64,000 bases of DNA from Bacteroidia bacterium (GCA_009930305.1 RZYM01000006.1:1-64000); one strand, 5' to 3'. Counted from the stretch's first letter, positions 1 through 10,590 are shown. The notes: generated by a model from the sequence alone, not told the origin. Program-made: numbers and translations.

Positions 1-127
1 ACAAATTTTTGTATCCATTTTTGTAACTTGTTCAAATATCTTACAATCAGTATATTAAGTACATTTTAGATACAAAGATACAGAGTTACAAAAAAAATCC
101 GACAAATTCACTTCATTATTTTATTTA

Positions 128-1288
128 TCAAAATTTCGGAGCTTGCGCATAAATAGTTTCCATTAGTTGTGGATCGGCGTGATTTGCATATCGAGTTGTC
201 ATTGCAAGGTCGTGATGGTCCGCTGCTTGCATTACTGACAACGGATCAATTCCGCATTTAAGCATATTATTTATACCGGTATCCCGCAAACTGTACAATT
301 GCATTTCCGCCGGCAAATTAATAGCTTTTCGCATTTTATCCCAATTAGAAGTAAATATCTTACGTGTTACATGATTCTTGCCTGGCTTCATTTTATTTGT
401 TCCAAACAAATAGAAATCGGATGGGTAAGTGTCAATACCTATTTGTAAAAGATCATCCAATATCTGTTCGTTGATAGGTGCATAACGTCCGTTATGTGTT
501 TTTGCGTTTTCTGCTGGTATATATATTCGTTTTTCTTTAAGAGATATGTCACAAATACGTATCAATGTTATTTCGTTAGGTCGGATCAGCGACGTAAAAA
601 CTAAATGGCACACACATAGCATTGCCTTGTTATTTTCTCGATAATATTCGGTTATTGTCTGTCTGTAATCGGACGGTATTAATACTCTTTTTTTGGTCGG
701 ATTGCGTTTTGGTTTTATGTTTTCAAATGGATTTTCCTTGATGTAACATTTTTCTTTTGCCCAACTAAAAAAAGCACGTGCTAATTTAAGGTTATTATTC
801 CACGCCCTTGCCTCTACTTTTCGTTCATTATATACATAGTCCATATAACGAATAGCGAGAACCTTGTTAAAAAGCGACGCATATACGTCCGGACAATTTT
901 TGTCGCACCAACTTTTAAAGATACGGCAAAATGAAGCGTATGATCGCATCGTATTTTCACGCAGTTCCCGTTGTTTTTCGGTTATATATTCCGCTATAAC
1001 ATCGTTGAGTTTGGTGTATAACCGGATGTTTTCAGTCTGAACAAACGGCGACCATCCACCGTAAAGTTTTGCGTTAAGGTTGTAGACGATCTCCATTGCT
1101 GCTACCTTGAACTCTTTTACAGACATATAACGCCGTTTTAGGACGTTTAGCTTTATTTGCTTACGTTTCAACTCTTTGGTTTGCGGTTGAAGTGCGTAAT
1201 ATTCAATATGCCAGCCGATCGAAGTTTTCTTTAAAACGGCTGCTCTGTATTGACTTTTGTATAATGCGGAAATTTGAGTGTTGGGCAT
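128..1288 (-). CDS. Tyrosine recombinase / phage-type integrase (Bacteroidetes type, SAM-like N-terminal domain)
   Basis: 386 aa; catalytic-domain pattern ...TSLIRPNEITLIRI..., ...LYSLRDTGINNML..., ...HHDLAMTTRYANH (R / LR / Y). Adjacent to a tRNA gene. Confidence 0.9.
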   Translation of the reverse strand: MPNTQISALYKSQYRAAVLKKTSIGWHIEYYALQPQTKELKRKQIKLNVLKRRYMSVKEFKVAAMEIVYNLNAKLYGGWSPFVQTENIRLYTKLNDVIAEYITEKQRELRENTMRSYASFCRIFKSWCDKNCPDVYASLFNKVLAIRYMDYVYNERKVEARAWNNNLKLARAFFSWAKEKCYIKENPFENIKPKRNPTKKRVLIPSDYRQTITEYYRENNKAMLCVCHLVFTSLIRPNEITLIRICDISLKEKRIYIPAENAKTHNGRYAPINEQILDDLLQIGIDTYPSDFYLFGTNKMKPGKNHVTRKIFTSNWDKMRKAINLPAEMQLYSLRDTGINNMLKCGIDPLSVMQAADHHDLAMTTRYANHADPQLMETIYAQAPKF

Positions 1289-1391
1289 TTTTTTTTACAC
1301 GTTTCGTATGATTCGACGCGTAAAAAATCGTGATGCGCTTTTGATGCGAATAAATCAGTATTTTATTGTAAGTTACTGATTATTAAGTTTG

Positions 1392-1465
1392 TGGAGATTA
1401 TCGGACTTGAACCGATCACCTTAACACTGCCAGTGTTACGCTCTAGCCAGATGAGCTAAACCCCC
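1392..1465 (-). tRNA. tRNA-Ala, anticodon GGC
   Basis: Reverse complement GGGGGTTTAGCTCATCTGGCTAGAGCGTAACACTGGCAGTGTTAAGGTGATCGGTTCAAGTCCGATAATCTCCA folds as a cloverleaf: acceptor GGGGGTT/AATCTCC with the alanine identity pair G3:U70, anticodon loop CTGGCAG, T arm ATCGG-TTCAAGT-CCGAT. CCA is not encoded. Confidence 0.95.
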
Positions 1466-1511
1466 TACTACGCTGCAAAGATAAGTCAAATAAATAAAAC
1501 TCAAATAAGTT

Positions 1512-2054
1512 TTATTTAAAAATCATTGCTTTAGCGATTGATGCTGCAACATTTGCTCCCTTTGCGTGCTCTACTATCTTTAAACCGAAAGCAAGAGTTA
1601 CGCCGGGGCCTGCAGCTGTTATAATGTTTCCATCTTCAACTAAAGTTGTTGATTGTATTTCAGCACCATCTAAATATTGCTCAAAACCTGGGTAAGAAAT
1701 AGCTTTTCTTCCACGTAAAAATCCAAGTTTGCCATAAATTGACGGAGCAGCACAAATGGCAGCAAGATTTTTGCCTTCGTTAAAATGTTTCTTCAATGCA
1801 AGTGATAAACCTGCATGAGCTTCTAAATTTTTAGTTCCAGGCATGCCACCCGGAAGTATTAGAAAGTCTGCATCAGCCATATTAATATCTTCAAACAAAA
1901 CATCAGCTTTGATTGTTACTCCATGAGCACCATCAACAAGCAAATTTTTAGTTATAGACACTGTTTTTAAAGGCATATCTGCACGTCTTAAAACATCAAT
2001 CACAGAAACGGCTTCTGTCTCTTCAAAACCTGTAGCTAAAAATAGATAATTCAT
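1512..2054 (-). CDS. DJ-1/PfpI (ThiJ/YajL-like) family protein
   Basis: 180 aa; ILPGGMPG and nucleophile elbow AAICAAP typical of the DJ-1 family. Confidence 0.9.
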   Translation of the reverse strand: MNYLFLATGFEETEAVSVIDVLRRADMPLKTVSITKNLLVDGAHGVTIKADVLFEDINMADADFLILPGGMPGTKNLEAHAGLSLALKKHFNEGKNLAAICAAPSIYGKLGFLRGRKAISYPGFEQYLDGAEIQSTTLVEDGNIITAAGPGVTLAFGLKIVEHAKGANVAASIAKAMIFK

Positions 2055-2057
2055 ATT

Positions 2058-3551
2058 TTAATGTTTTTTGAAATATTTCCCTATATACGGCAAAGAGTGT
2101 AAAGGTAAATCCTTTTTAACCATATAAACAACAAACAACGATAATAAAAGTGTATTAATCAAATAGTTAAGCCATGCATACCCATTCTTTGCCAAAATAC
2201 TAATACCATATAGTACCATAGCTAATACAAAATATTTAAGCATCGCCACTAAATCATAATTTACAGGCATATATTTTTGACCTAAAAAGTATGATACTAA
2301 CATCATACATAAATAGGCACATAATGATGCGTATGCAGCACCTATATATCCAATGCGTGGCACCAATACCCATATCAATGTTATGGTAATGGCACAACCC
2401 ATAAAAGACATATATGCACCATACATTGTCTTGTCGGTTAATTTATACCACATCGAAAGATTAAAGTATACACCCTGAAATATATATGATAATAATACTA
2501 TAGGAACTACTTTCAAGCCTTCCCAGTAACTTTCACCAATAATTAATTTAAGTATATCGAGATAAAACATCATCCCTAAAAATATTAATAATGATGTTAT
2601 AAAATAATATTTCATTATATCGGCATAAGATTGTCTACTGTCTGCATTTTTATTTTTTGCAAAAACAAATGGTTCATAAGCATAGCGAAAGGCTTGCGTA
2701 AACATCATCATAACCATAGCTATTTTAAAACAAGCTCCGTATATTCCTAACTGAGTTTGAGCGTACATCTTATCTTCAAACAAGTACGGGAAAAGTATTT
2801 TATCAATGGTTTGATTCGCAATGCCTACAATACCTAATAAAAGCAATGGCAAAGAATATGCAAGCATACGTTTCAGCAATTGGATATCGAAATTAAATTT
2901 ACCTACAAATACATAAGGCAGCAATGCTATTGTAACAGTTGTTGTTGATATTAAATTAGCTACAAAAACATAACCTACACCATATTCAGGACGATAAAAC
3001 CAATCTATTAATGATGGCGCAACGGTCATTATGTAAGGGCATCCTATAAGGAAAAAGATATTCATTAAAATATTGACGAATATCATAAGTAGTTTTAGTC
3101 CTGCAAATACATAAGGTCTTTTCTTGTAGCGAAGATAAGCAAAGGGAATACTACCGAAGGCATCCATAGCTACAACTATTGCCAGCATCATTATGTATTC
3201 AGGATTCAAAGCATAACCCATCGCAATTGCTATTGAATCTGAAAAAACAAAGCATGATATTACAAAAATGGCTGAAGTAACAAACAAACTAATTAAAGTA
3301 GTAGCATATACTGTTTGTGGATTGTCCGAACCTTTATTCATGAAACGGAATAGACCGGTTTCCATTCCATAAGTCAAAATGACCAGTATCAAAGCAGTGT
3401 AAGCATATAAGTTTGTTACAACTCCATATTCTGCCGGACTTGCTAAAACATGAGTGTACAATGGTACCAAACACCAATTAAGAAACTTTCCTAATATGCT
3501 GCTTACACCATAGACTGCTGTTTCTTTTGCTAATGATTTAAATTCTGTCAC
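2058..3551 (-). CDS. Polysaccharide biosynthesis flippase (MATE/Wzx-like, multi-TM)
   Basis: 497 aa, about 12-14 hydrophobic segments, N-terminus LAKETAVYGVSSILGKFLNWCLVPLYTHVL typical of Wzx/RfbX-like flippases. Confidence 0.85.
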   Translation of the reverse strand: MTEFKSLAKETAVYGVSSILGKFLNWCLVPLYTHVLASPAEYGVVTNLYAYTALILVILTYGMETGLFRFMNKGSDNPQTVYATTLISLFVTSAIFVISCFVFSDSIAIAMGYALNPEYIMMLAIVVAMDAFGSIPFAYLRYKKRPYVFAGLKLLMIFVNILMNIFFLIGCPYIMTVAPSLIDWFYRPEYGVGYVFVANLISTTTVTIALLPYVFVGKFNFDIQLLKRMLAYSLPLLLLGIVGIANQTIDKILFPYLFEDKMYAQTQLGIYGACFKIAMVMMMFTQAFRYAYEPFVFAKNKNADSRQSYADIMKYYFITSLLIFLGMMFYLDILKLIIGESYWEGLKVVPIVLLSYIFQGVYFNLSMWYKLTDKTMYGAYMSFMGCAITITLIWVLVPRIGYIGAAYASLCAYLCMMLVSYFLGQKYMPVNYDLVAMLKYFVLAMVLYGISILAKNGYAWLNYLINTLLLSLFVVYMVKKDLPLHSLPYIGKYFKKH

Positions 3552-3562
3552 TTCAATAAAGT

Positions 3563-4585
3563 TTAAAACAAATCTGACATATCTGACATCTTTTTCTTTC
3601 CTAAATGACGATACGCTAATTCAGTTACCTCACGACCTCTTGGAGTTCTTTTAATAAAACCTTCTTTGATTAAAAACGGTTCGTAAACATCTTCAATTGT
3701 ACCTGCATCCTCACCTAAAGCTGTAGATATGGTTGTGATTCCAACAGGTCCTCCACCAAACTTATCAATTAAAGTATTCAGTATTTTATTATCAATTTCA
3801 TCAAGTCCGTAGGTATCAATATTTAAGGCTTCCAATGCATAACAAGCTATCTCTTTTGTTATTTTGCCCGTACCTTTAACTTGTGCAAAATCGCGTACAC
3901 GTCTTAATAAAGCATTTGCAATACGTGGAGTTCCCCTACTTCTACGAGCTATCTCAACGGCAGCATCCTCATAACATTCTGTATCTAAAATATTTGAAGA
4001 CCTTTTTATGATGCCTGTTAAAACTTCAGCATCATAGTATTCGAGATGACAATTAATACCGAAACGAGCTCTTAGCGGACTTGTAAGCAATCCACTACGT
4101 GTTGTTGCACCTATTAATGTAAACGGATTAAGATTGATTTGTACAGAACGAGCACTTGGACCTTTATCAATCATTATATCTATCCTATAATCTTCCATTG
4201 CTGAGTATAAATACTCTTCAACAATAGGACTTAAACGATGAATTTCATCAATAAAAAGTACATCGTTAGGTTCTAGGTTAGTTAGTAATCCGGCTAAGTC
4301 TCCGGGTTTATCTAAAACAGGCCCTGAAGTTAATTTAAAGCCGACCCCTAATTCGTTAGATATAATGTTTGACAATGTAGTTTTACCTAAACCCGGAGGT
4401 CCATGCAAAAGCACATGATCAAGCGGTTCGCCACGCAACCTTGCTGCTTGAACAAAAATTTTAAGATTCTCGACTACTTTATTCTGACCCTTAAAATCAG
4501 CAAAGGCCATTGGACGTAAGATATTTTCAAAATCTCCGCCGTTTTCGTCAGTCTGAACCTTTCTTATATCGAAATCTTCTTCCAT
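3563..4585 (-). CDS. ruvB: Holliday junction branch migration helicase RuvB
   Basis: Walker [49 protein letters not shown]-terminus. Confidence 0.97.
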   Translation of the reverse strand: MEEDFDIRKVQTDENGGDFENILRPMAFADFKGQNKVVENLKIFVQAARLRGEPLDHVLLHGPPGLGKTTLSNIISNELGVGFKLTSGPVLDKPGDLAGLLTNLEPNDVLFIDEIHRLSPIVEEYLYSAMEDYRIDIMIDKGPSARSVQINLNPFTLIGATTRSGLLTSPLRARFGINCHLEYYDAEVLTGIIKRSSNILDTECYEDAAVEIARRSRGTPRIANALLRRVRDFAQVKGTGKITKEIACYALEALNIDTYGLDEIDNKILNTLIDKFGGGPVGITTISTALGEDAGTIEDVYEPFLIKEGFIKRTPRGREVTELAYRHLGKKKMSDMSDLF

Positions 4586-4586
4586 A

Positions 4587-5288
4587 CTAGTTAGTTAAAG
4601 AGAAAAATAATTTTTCAAGATCTCGACCATCTAGTTCTGAAGTTTTCATATCAGCAACTAATTCTCCTTTTCTTAAAACTAAAAATCTATTGCAAACAGC
4701 AGTAACTTCTTGCATAATGTGCGTGCTAAAAAGAACTGTGCGATCTTTACCGAAATCTTTTATAAGTTCTCTTATTTCTATTACCTGATTCGGATCCAAA
4801 CCTGTTGTAGGCTCGTCAAGTACAAGTACTTTCGGATTATGAATCATTGCCTGAGCTAAACCCACACGTTGTCTATATCCCTTAGAAAGATGACAAATAC
4901 GCTTTTTATATTCGTTAGTCAATCCGGTTCTTTCTATCATCTCATCAACACGTTCGGATGCAAGTTTCGAATTCATCTTATATAGTCCTGCCACAAAATA
5001 CAAATATTCCTTTACATACATGTCAACATATAATGGATTATTCTCAGGTAAGTATCCCATAAGAGCTTGAGTTTTACTTGGATACAGCAAAACATCAATA
5101 TCCTCTAAGGTAATGCGACCACCATCGGGTTGTAGGCATCCGGTTAATATCTTCATAGTTGTTGATTTTCCGGCTCCGTTTGGACCCAAAAAGCCAACTA
5201 TTTCTCCATCTCCAATAGAAAAAGAAAGATCTTTCAGTACTTGTTGAGTACCGTAGCGCTTGTTTAGATATGCAACAGATAAACTCAT
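4587..5288 (-). CDS. gldA: ABC transporter ATP-binding protein, GldA-like
   Basis: [44 protein letters not shown]. Start taken at [13 protein letters not shown] (ATG at 5288) rather than the track's 5333, because a promoter box lies at 5298-5305. Confidence 0.8.
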   Translation of the reverse strand: MSLSVAYLNKRYGTQQVLKDLSFSIGDGEIVGFLGPNGAGKSTTMKILTGCLQPDGGRITLEDIDVLLYPSKTQALMGYLPENNPLYVDMYVKEYLYFVAGLYKMNSKLASERVDEMIERTGLTNEYKKRICHLSKGYRQRVGLAQAMIHNPKVLVLDEPTTGLDPNQVIEIRELIKDFGKDRTVLFSTHIMQEVTAVCNRFLVLRKGELVADMKTSELDGRDLEKLFFSLTN

Positions 5289-5297
5289 ATAAGGTGC

Positions 5298-5305
5298 AAA
5301 GGTAA
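5298..5305 (-). promoter_or_regulatory. Bacteroidetes -7 box TACCTTTG for the gldA-like gene
   Basis: caaaggta on + strand; matches TAnnTTTG, about 10 nt upstream of ATG 5288. Confidence 0.6.
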
Positions 5306-5317
5306 ATAATATTTTGT

Positions 5318-5325
5318 ACCTTTGT
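5318..5325 (+). promoter_or_regulatory. Bacteroidetes -7 box TACCTTTG for thiL
   Basis: TAnnTTTG match 20 nt upstream of ATG 5345, divergent to the gldA-like box. Confidence 0.6.
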
Positions 5326-5344
5326 CTCCCCAAATACTTAAATT

Positions 5345-6379
5345 ATGGCAAAAACAGAAATATCTACATTAGGTGAATTCGGTTTAATCAAACATTTAAC
5401 ACAAAAAATCAAATTAAATGATGCTACCAGCATTAAAGGTGTTGGAGATGATGCTGCAGTAATGGATTATAGCGGCGCAAAAAAACGCGTTTTAGTAACT
5501 ACTGACTTACTACTCGAAGGCATACATTTTGACCTAAGCTATGTGCCACTAAAACATTTGGGTTATAAGTCTGCTATGGTTAATTTTTCTGATATTTATG
5601 CAATGAACGGATGCCCGAAGCAGATTACAGTATCCATAGGTATTTCAAAACGCTTCTCGGTCGAAGATATGGAAGATTTATATGATGGTATTCTCCTAGC
5701 ATGTCAACGTCACAATGTCGATTTAGTTGGAGGTGACACATCTGCATCTGTAACAGGACTCACAATAAGTATTACATGTATAGGCGAAGCTGAAGAATCG
5801 AAAATTGTATATCGTAACGGTGCAAAAAATACCGATTTAATTTGTGTTTCAGGTAATCTTGGTGCTGCTTACATGGGACTACAACTATTAGAACGCGAAA
5901 AATCATTATTTGACAAAACAGTAGAAGCTGCTCAACCCGATTTTTCAGGCAAAGAATACATTCTAGAACGTCAATTGAAACCTGAAGCCAGACGCGATAT
6001 AATTGATAAATTAAATAAAGCCGATATACTCCCAACATCAATGATGGATATTTCTGACGGATTATCATCAGAATTACTGCATATATGTTCGGAAAGTGGC
6101 GTAGGATGCCGTGTTTATGAAGATAAAATACCTATAGACTACGGAACTGCAGTTATGGCTGAAGAATTAAACATGAATCTTGTTACTGCTGCCTTAAATG
6201 GCGGTGAGGATTATGAATTATTATTTACAGTTCCTTTAGCAAGTCACGAAGATATCAATAAAATTGAAGGAATAAAAGTCATTGGATACATTTCTGATGC
6301 TTCAGAAGGTTCTGTTTTAGTTACACGCGACGGCAACGAAATTACCCTTAAAGCACAAGGTTGGAATCCACTGATGTAA
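5345..6379 (+). CDS. thiL: Thiamine-monophosphate kinase
   Basis: GVGDDAAVMDY, TTDLLLEGIHFD, VGGDTSAS, MDISDGLSSEL motifs. Confidence 0.95.
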   Translation: MAKTEISTLGEFGLIKHLTQKIKLNDATSIKGVGDDAAVMDYSGAKKRVLVTTDLLLEGIHFDLSYVPLKHLGYKSAMVNFSDIYAMNGCPKQITVSIGISKRFSVEDMEDLYDGILLACQRHNVDLVGGDTSASVTGLTISITCIGEAEESKIVYRNGAKNTDLICVSGNLGAAYMGLQLLEREKSLFDKTVEAAQPDFSGKEYILERQLKPEARRDIIDKLNKADILPTSMMDISDGLSSELLHICSESGVGCRVYEDKIPIDYGTAVMAEELNMNLVTAALNGGEDYELLFTVPLASHEDINKIEGIKVIGYISDASEGSVLVTRDGNEITLKAQGWNPLM

Positions 6380-6434
6380 GATAGCCAAACTAAAAAAACT
6401 TTTGCATCATATCATAATTATTCATTTTTTTTAC

Positions 6435-6442
6435 TAACTTTG
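6435..6442 (+). promoter_or_regulatory. Bacteroidetes -7 box TAACTTTG upstream of rplY
   Basis: TAnnTTTG match in a 160-bp leader before ATG 6541. Confidence 0.6.
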
Positions 6443-6540
6443 CCGCGCTTTGTCAGAAGGACAAGTGTGATGGGAATTAGGTCACTTAATCACTTAATGT
6501 AACGTATGACCAATATTTTAGTAACACAAAATTATTTATC

Positions 6541-7131
6541 ATGAAAGTATTTGAATTAAGCGGAACTCCAAGAACCGATTTAGGCAAAAAAGCTTGCAAA
6601 ACAATGCGCAAAGAAGATTTAATTCCTTGCGTTATTTATGGTGGAAAAGAAAACATCAATTTTACAGTAACAAAATCTGCTATTCGTAAATTAATTTACA
6701 CTCCTGAAATTTTCGAAGTTAAATTAACTATCGGCAAGCAAACTTTGAAAGCTATATTGAAAGACATTCAATATCATCCTGTATCTGACAATATTTTACA
6801 CATTGACTTCTTAGAAGTAGACGACAAAAAACCTATCACATTCCGTGTTCCTATCAAAACTGAAGGATTAGCTATCGGTGTACGTGCCGGTGGTAAATTA
6901 TCATTGGAAATGCGTAAATTGAAAATCAAAGCATTATGCAAAGATATTCCTTCATCATTAACAATAAATGTTGAGAACTTAGAAATAGGCAAATCTATCA
7001 AAGCAGGCGAATTGTCATTCCCTAACATCAAAATCGTTGATAATAAAGAAAGCTTAATAGTATGTGTTAAATCAACACGTGCAGCTAAAGATGCTGCTAC
7101 AACAACTGAAGGAGCTGCTGCTTCTAAATAG
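6541..7131 (+). CDS. rplY: 50S ribosomal protein L25/general stress protein Ctc
   Basis: LSGTPRTDLGKKACKTMRKEDLIPCVIYGG; L25 plus TL5/Ctc C-terminal domain with Ala-rich tail. Confidence 0.95.
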   Translation: MKVFELSGTPRTDLGKKACKTMRKEDLIPCVIYGGKENINFTVTKSAIRKLIYTPEIFEVKLTIGKQTLKAILKDIQYHPVSDNILHIDFLEVDDKKPITFRVPIKTEGLAIGVRAGGKLSLEMRKLKIKALCKDIPSSLTINVENLEIGKSIKAGELSFPNIKIVDNKESLIVCVKSTRAAKDAATTTEGAAASK

Positions 7132-7152
7132 TAATAAAGCACATTACACAAA

Positions 7153-7716
7153 GTGAAGTACTTAATTGTAGGATTGGGTAATATCGGTTCTGAATATCAA
7201 GAGACCCGCCACAACATAGGATTTATGATATTGGATGCCTTTGCAAAGGCATCCAATGTTTTTTTTACAGAGAAGCGCTATGGTTCTACTGCCGAATGCA
7301 GAATTAAGAATCAAACTCTCCTCCTGCTAAAGCCATCAACATTCATGAATCTGAGTGGAACAGCTATTCGTTATTGGCTAAAAGAAGAAAATATAGATTT
7401 AGATCATTTACTTGTTCTTGTTGATGACATTGCCCTACCCTTTGGCACTTTAAGACTTAAACCTAAGGGAAGTGATGCAGGACATAACGGTTTAAAAAAC
7501 ATTCAAGAATTAATAGGCACTGAAGCTTATGCACGCTTAAAATTCGGCATAGGTAACGATTTCCCAAAAGGTAAACAAATAGAATACGTGCTTGGTAAAT
7601 TTTCGACCGAACAACAAGAAAAATTTAACGAACGAATCGACCTTGCCGTTGAAATGATTCGTAGTTTCTGCTTAGCCGGCATGCAAACTACTATGAACCA
7701 ATACAACAACAAATAA
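7153..7716 (+). CDS. pth: Peptidyl-tRNA hydrolase (GTG start)
   Basis: [52 protein letters not shown]. Confidence 0.97.
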   Translation: MKYLIVGLGNIGSEYQETRHNIGFMILDAFAKASNVFFTEKRYGSTAECRIKNQTLLLLKPSTFMNLSGTAIRYWLKEENIDLDHLLVLVDDIALPFGTLRLKPKGSDAGHNGLKNIQELIGTEAYARLKFGIGNDFPKGKQIEYVLGKFSTEQQEKFNERIDLAVEMIRSFCLAGMQTTMNQYNNK

Positions 7717-7722
7717 AAATCG

Positions 7723-8124
7723 ATGAAAGAAGAAGTACGAATTGATAAATGGTTGTGGGCAATGCGTTTATTTAAAACCAGAAGCATTGCTGCTGATGCC
7801 TGTAAAAAAGGCAAAATAATGATATCCGGACAAAATATCAAACCATCACGCACTATAAAAGTCGGAGATATCATTCAGATAAGAAAATCACCTATTATAT
7901 ATTCATTTCGCGTTTTAGCACTAACCGAAAACCGTTTAGGAGCTAAATTAGTGCCCGAATATATGGAAAACGTTACCACTTCCGACCAATACGAATTATT
8001 AGAAACAACAAAAATAAGTGGTTTCATTAACCGCGACAAAGGTACTGGACGTCCAACGAAAAAAGAAAGGCGCGATTTAGACGAATTTTTATCAGATACC
8101 TTCTTTGATGATGAAATTGATTAA
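7723..8124 (+). CDS. S4-domain RNA-binding protein (Hsp15/HslR-like)
   Basis: RIDKWLWAMRLFKTRSIAADACKKGKI S4 domain, 133 aa. Confidence 0.9.
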   Translation: MKEEVRIDKWLWAMRLFKTRSIAADACKKGKIMISGQNIKPSRTIKVGDIIQIRKSPIIYSFRVLALTENRLGAKLVPEYMENVTTSDQYELLETTKISGFINRDKGTGRPTKKERRDLDEFLSDTFFDDEID

Positions 8125-8138
8125 TTAAATTTTATTAC

Positions 8139-8146
8139 TACTTTTG
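8139..8146 (+). promoter_or_regulatory. Bacteroidetes -7 box TACTTTTG upstream of rfbA
   Basis: TAnnTTTG match 46 nt before ATG 8192. Confidence 0.55.
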
Positions 8147-8191
8147 TAAGATTGTATCAATGTTTAGCATACACTAATAAAACAATAAATA

Positions 8192-9070
8192 ATGAAAGGA
8201 ATTGTACTCGCAGGCGGATCGGGCACACGCCTATATCCGATAACAAAAAGCATTTCGAAACAGATTATTCCTGTTTACGACAAGCCAATGATTTATTATC
8301 CCATATCGATACTTTTATTAGCAGGTATCAAGGAAATTTTAATCATTTCAACTCCACAAGACATACACTTGTATGAAAATCTTTTAGGTGACGGATCTGC
8401 TTTAGGCGTCCATTTTGAATATGCGATACAACCTTCACCCGATGGTTTGGCACAAGCATTTATTATCGGCGAAGAATTTATTGGCAAAGAGACTGTTTGC
8501 ATGGTGCTTGGCGACAATATTTTCTATGGATACAATTTATCAAATATGCTGCAATCGGCTGCCACACTAAAAGATGGAGCCACTGTATTCGGATACTATG
8601 TAAATGATCCTGAACGCTATGGAGTAGCAGAATTTGACAAAGACGGTAAAGTTTTGTCACTAGAAGAAAAACCGGCTAAGCCAAAATCTAATTTTGCCGT
8701 TACAGGTTTGTATTTTTATGGAAACGATGTTGTAGAAAAAGCCAAAGGCTTGAAACCATCAGCACGTGGCGAATTAGAAATCACCGACCTTAACCGCCTT
8801 TATTTAAACGAAGGCAGATTAAACGTTAAATTAATGGGCAGAGGTGTTGCATGGCTTGATACCGGCACACACGACAGTTTGCTCGAAGCATCTAATTTTA
8901 TATCTACAATCCAAAATCGTCAAGGCTTGCAGGTAGCATGTCTCGAAGAAATTGTATATAAATACGGATACATAAACCGCGATCAACTGCTTAAATTAGC
9001 CGAACCGCTTAAAAAGAATTATTACGGTCAATATTTAATAAAGATCGCGAACGAACAACATATTTACTGA
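8192..9070 (+). CDS. rfbA: Glucose-1-phosphate thymidylyltransferase
   Basis: [59 protein letters not shown]. Confidence 0.97.
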   Translation: MKGIVLAGGSGTRLYPITKSISKQIIPVYDKPMIYYPISILLLAGIKEILIISTPQDIHLYENLLGDGSALGVHFEYAIQPSPDGLAQAFIIGEEFIGKETVCMVLGDNIFYGYNLSNMLQSAATLKDGATVFGYYVNDPERYGVAEFDKDGKVLSLEEKPAKPKSNFAVTGLYFYGNDVVEKAKGLKPSARGELEITDLNRLYLNEGRLNVKLMGRGVAWLDTGTHDSLLEASNFISTIQNRQGLQVACLEEIVYKYGYINRDQLLKLAEPLKKNYYGQYLIKIANEQHIY

Positions 9071-9072
9071 TG

Positions 9073-9125
9073 AATTGGTGAAGGGTGAGCGATGAAGGGT
9101 GAAAGGTGATGGGTGAAGGGTTATT
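9073..9125. repeat. Degenerate heptad array (GGGTGAA-type)
   Basis: ggtgaagggtgagcgatgaagggtgaaaggtgatgggtgaagggtt, starting just after the rfbA stop codon. Confidence 0.7.
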
Positions 9126-9160
9126 AACCAATTAAACAAATAAACATTCAACATAAACAA

Positions 9161-9715
9161 ATGGAAGTAATCGAAACAAGTATTCCCGGATTATTAGTTT
9201 TAAAACCTAAAATCTTTGGTGATTCACGCGGATATTTCTGCGAAACTTACAACAAAAAAAACTACGAAGCATTAGGTATCAAACAAAACTTTTGTCAAGA
9301 CAATTTATCCAAATCAAGTTATGGTGTAATTAGAGGATTACATTATCAATTACAACCTGAAAGTCAAGCAAAATTAGTATCGGTAGTTATTGGTGAAGTT
9401 TATGATGTAGCAGTCGATATAAGGAAAGGTTCCCCTACCTATGGAAAATGGTTTGGAGTTAGACTTGATGCCGAAACCAAAACACAATTTTTTATTCCTC
9501 AAGGTTTTGCTCACGGATTTTCCGTTTTAAGCGAAACAGCAGTCTTTACATATAAATGCGATAATCTTTATAATACGGCATTAGAAGGTGGCATTCAGTT
9601 TGATGATCCCGCATTAGGAATCGATTGGATGATACCTGCCGACAAACGCATTATTTCTGATAAAGACACAAAACATCCATTACTAAAGGATATACAAACA
9701 AACTTCGTATTTTAA
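9161..9715 (+). CDS. rfbC: dTDP-4-dehydrorhamnose 3,5-epimerase
   Basis: FGDSRGYFCETYN, GVIRGLHYQ, FFIPQGFAHGF. Confidence 0.96.
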   Translation: MEVIETSIPGLLVLKPKIFGDSRGYFCETYNKKNYEALGIKQNFCQDNLSKSSYGVIRGLHYQLQPESQAKLVSVVIGEVYDVAVDIRKGSPTYGKWFGVRLDAETKTQFFIPQGFAHGFSVLSETAVFTYKCDNLYNTALEGGIQFDDPALGIDWMIPADKRIISDKDTKHPLLKDIQTNFVF

Positions 9716-9717
9716 TT

Positions 9718-10590
9718 ATGAAAAACATATTAGTAACAGGAGCATACGGTCAATTGGGTAACGAGATGCGTATTTTTTCTGCCAATTATCCACAATACGG
9801 ATTTATATTTACAGATGTTGATACATTGGATATCTGTGATTTAGAAGCAATTGAGAAGATAGTTTCAAGCAATAATATAGCATATATCATAAATTGTGCT
9901 GCATACACCGCTGTAGATAAAGCAGAAGATAACGAAGAATTATGCCGAAAACTTAATGCTGATGCTCCCGAAAACTTAGGTAAAGCAGCTGATAAATACA
10001 AGGCAGGCGTTATTCACGTGTCTACCGACTATGTTTTTGATGGCTCTTCAAATCGTCCATACTCAGAAGATATGAAAACATGTCCGGCATCTGTTTACGG
10101 TAAAACAAAACGCGAAGGAGAAGAAAAACTAATGGCAGTATGCCAAAAATCGTTCGTTATTAGAACAGCATGGTTGTATTCCGAATTTGGAAACAATTTT
10201 GTAAAAACTATGATAAAACTTGGTAAAGAACGCGACACATTATCGGTTGTGTTCGACCAAATAGGAACTCCAACCTACGCAGCCGACCTTGCCAAAGCCA
10301 TATTACAAATAATGGATTATGCCATTAACAATGAAAACGACAATAAATACGGCATCTATCATTATACAAACGAAGGCGTATGCAGTTGGTTCGATTTTAC
10401 TTTAAAGATTCACGAACTCAGCAATATTACAAGCTGCAAAGTGTCTCCTATCGAAAGTAAAGACTACCCGGTAAAAGCACCACGTCCGTATTACAGTGTA
10501 TTGAATAAGAGCAAAATAAAACAAACATTCGGCATCGCTATTCCACATTGGGAAGATGGCCTTAAACGTTGCATTGAAGGATTAATTTAG
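9718..10590 (+). CDS. rfbD: dTDP-4-dehydrorhamnose reductase
   Basis: LVTGAYGQLGNEMR, NCAAYTAVDKAE, STDYVFDG, YGKTKREGE. Confidence 0.96.
   Translation: MKNILVTGAYGQLGNEMRIFSANYPQYGFIFTDVDTLDICDLEAIEKIVSSNNIAYIINCAAYTAVDKAEDNEELCRKLNADAPENLGKAADKYKAGVIHVSTDYVFDGSSNRPYSEDMKTCPASVYGKTKREGEEKLMAVCQKSFVIRTAWLYSEFGNNFVKTMIKLGKERDTLSVVFDQIGTPTYAADLAKAILQIMDYAINNENDNKYGIYHYTNEGVCSWFDFTLKIHELSNITSCKVSPIESKDYPVKAPRPYYSVLNKSKIKQTFGIAIPHWEDGLKRCIEGLI

Noticed and set aside
5772-6068. Antisense ORFs inside thiL and many other well-recognised genes (e.g. 6774-7151, 7527-7874, 21181-21576, 29200-29517, 60056-60532)
   Set aside because: They lie opposite confidently assigned genes, have low-complexity or unusual composition and no recognisable motif; treated as spurious.
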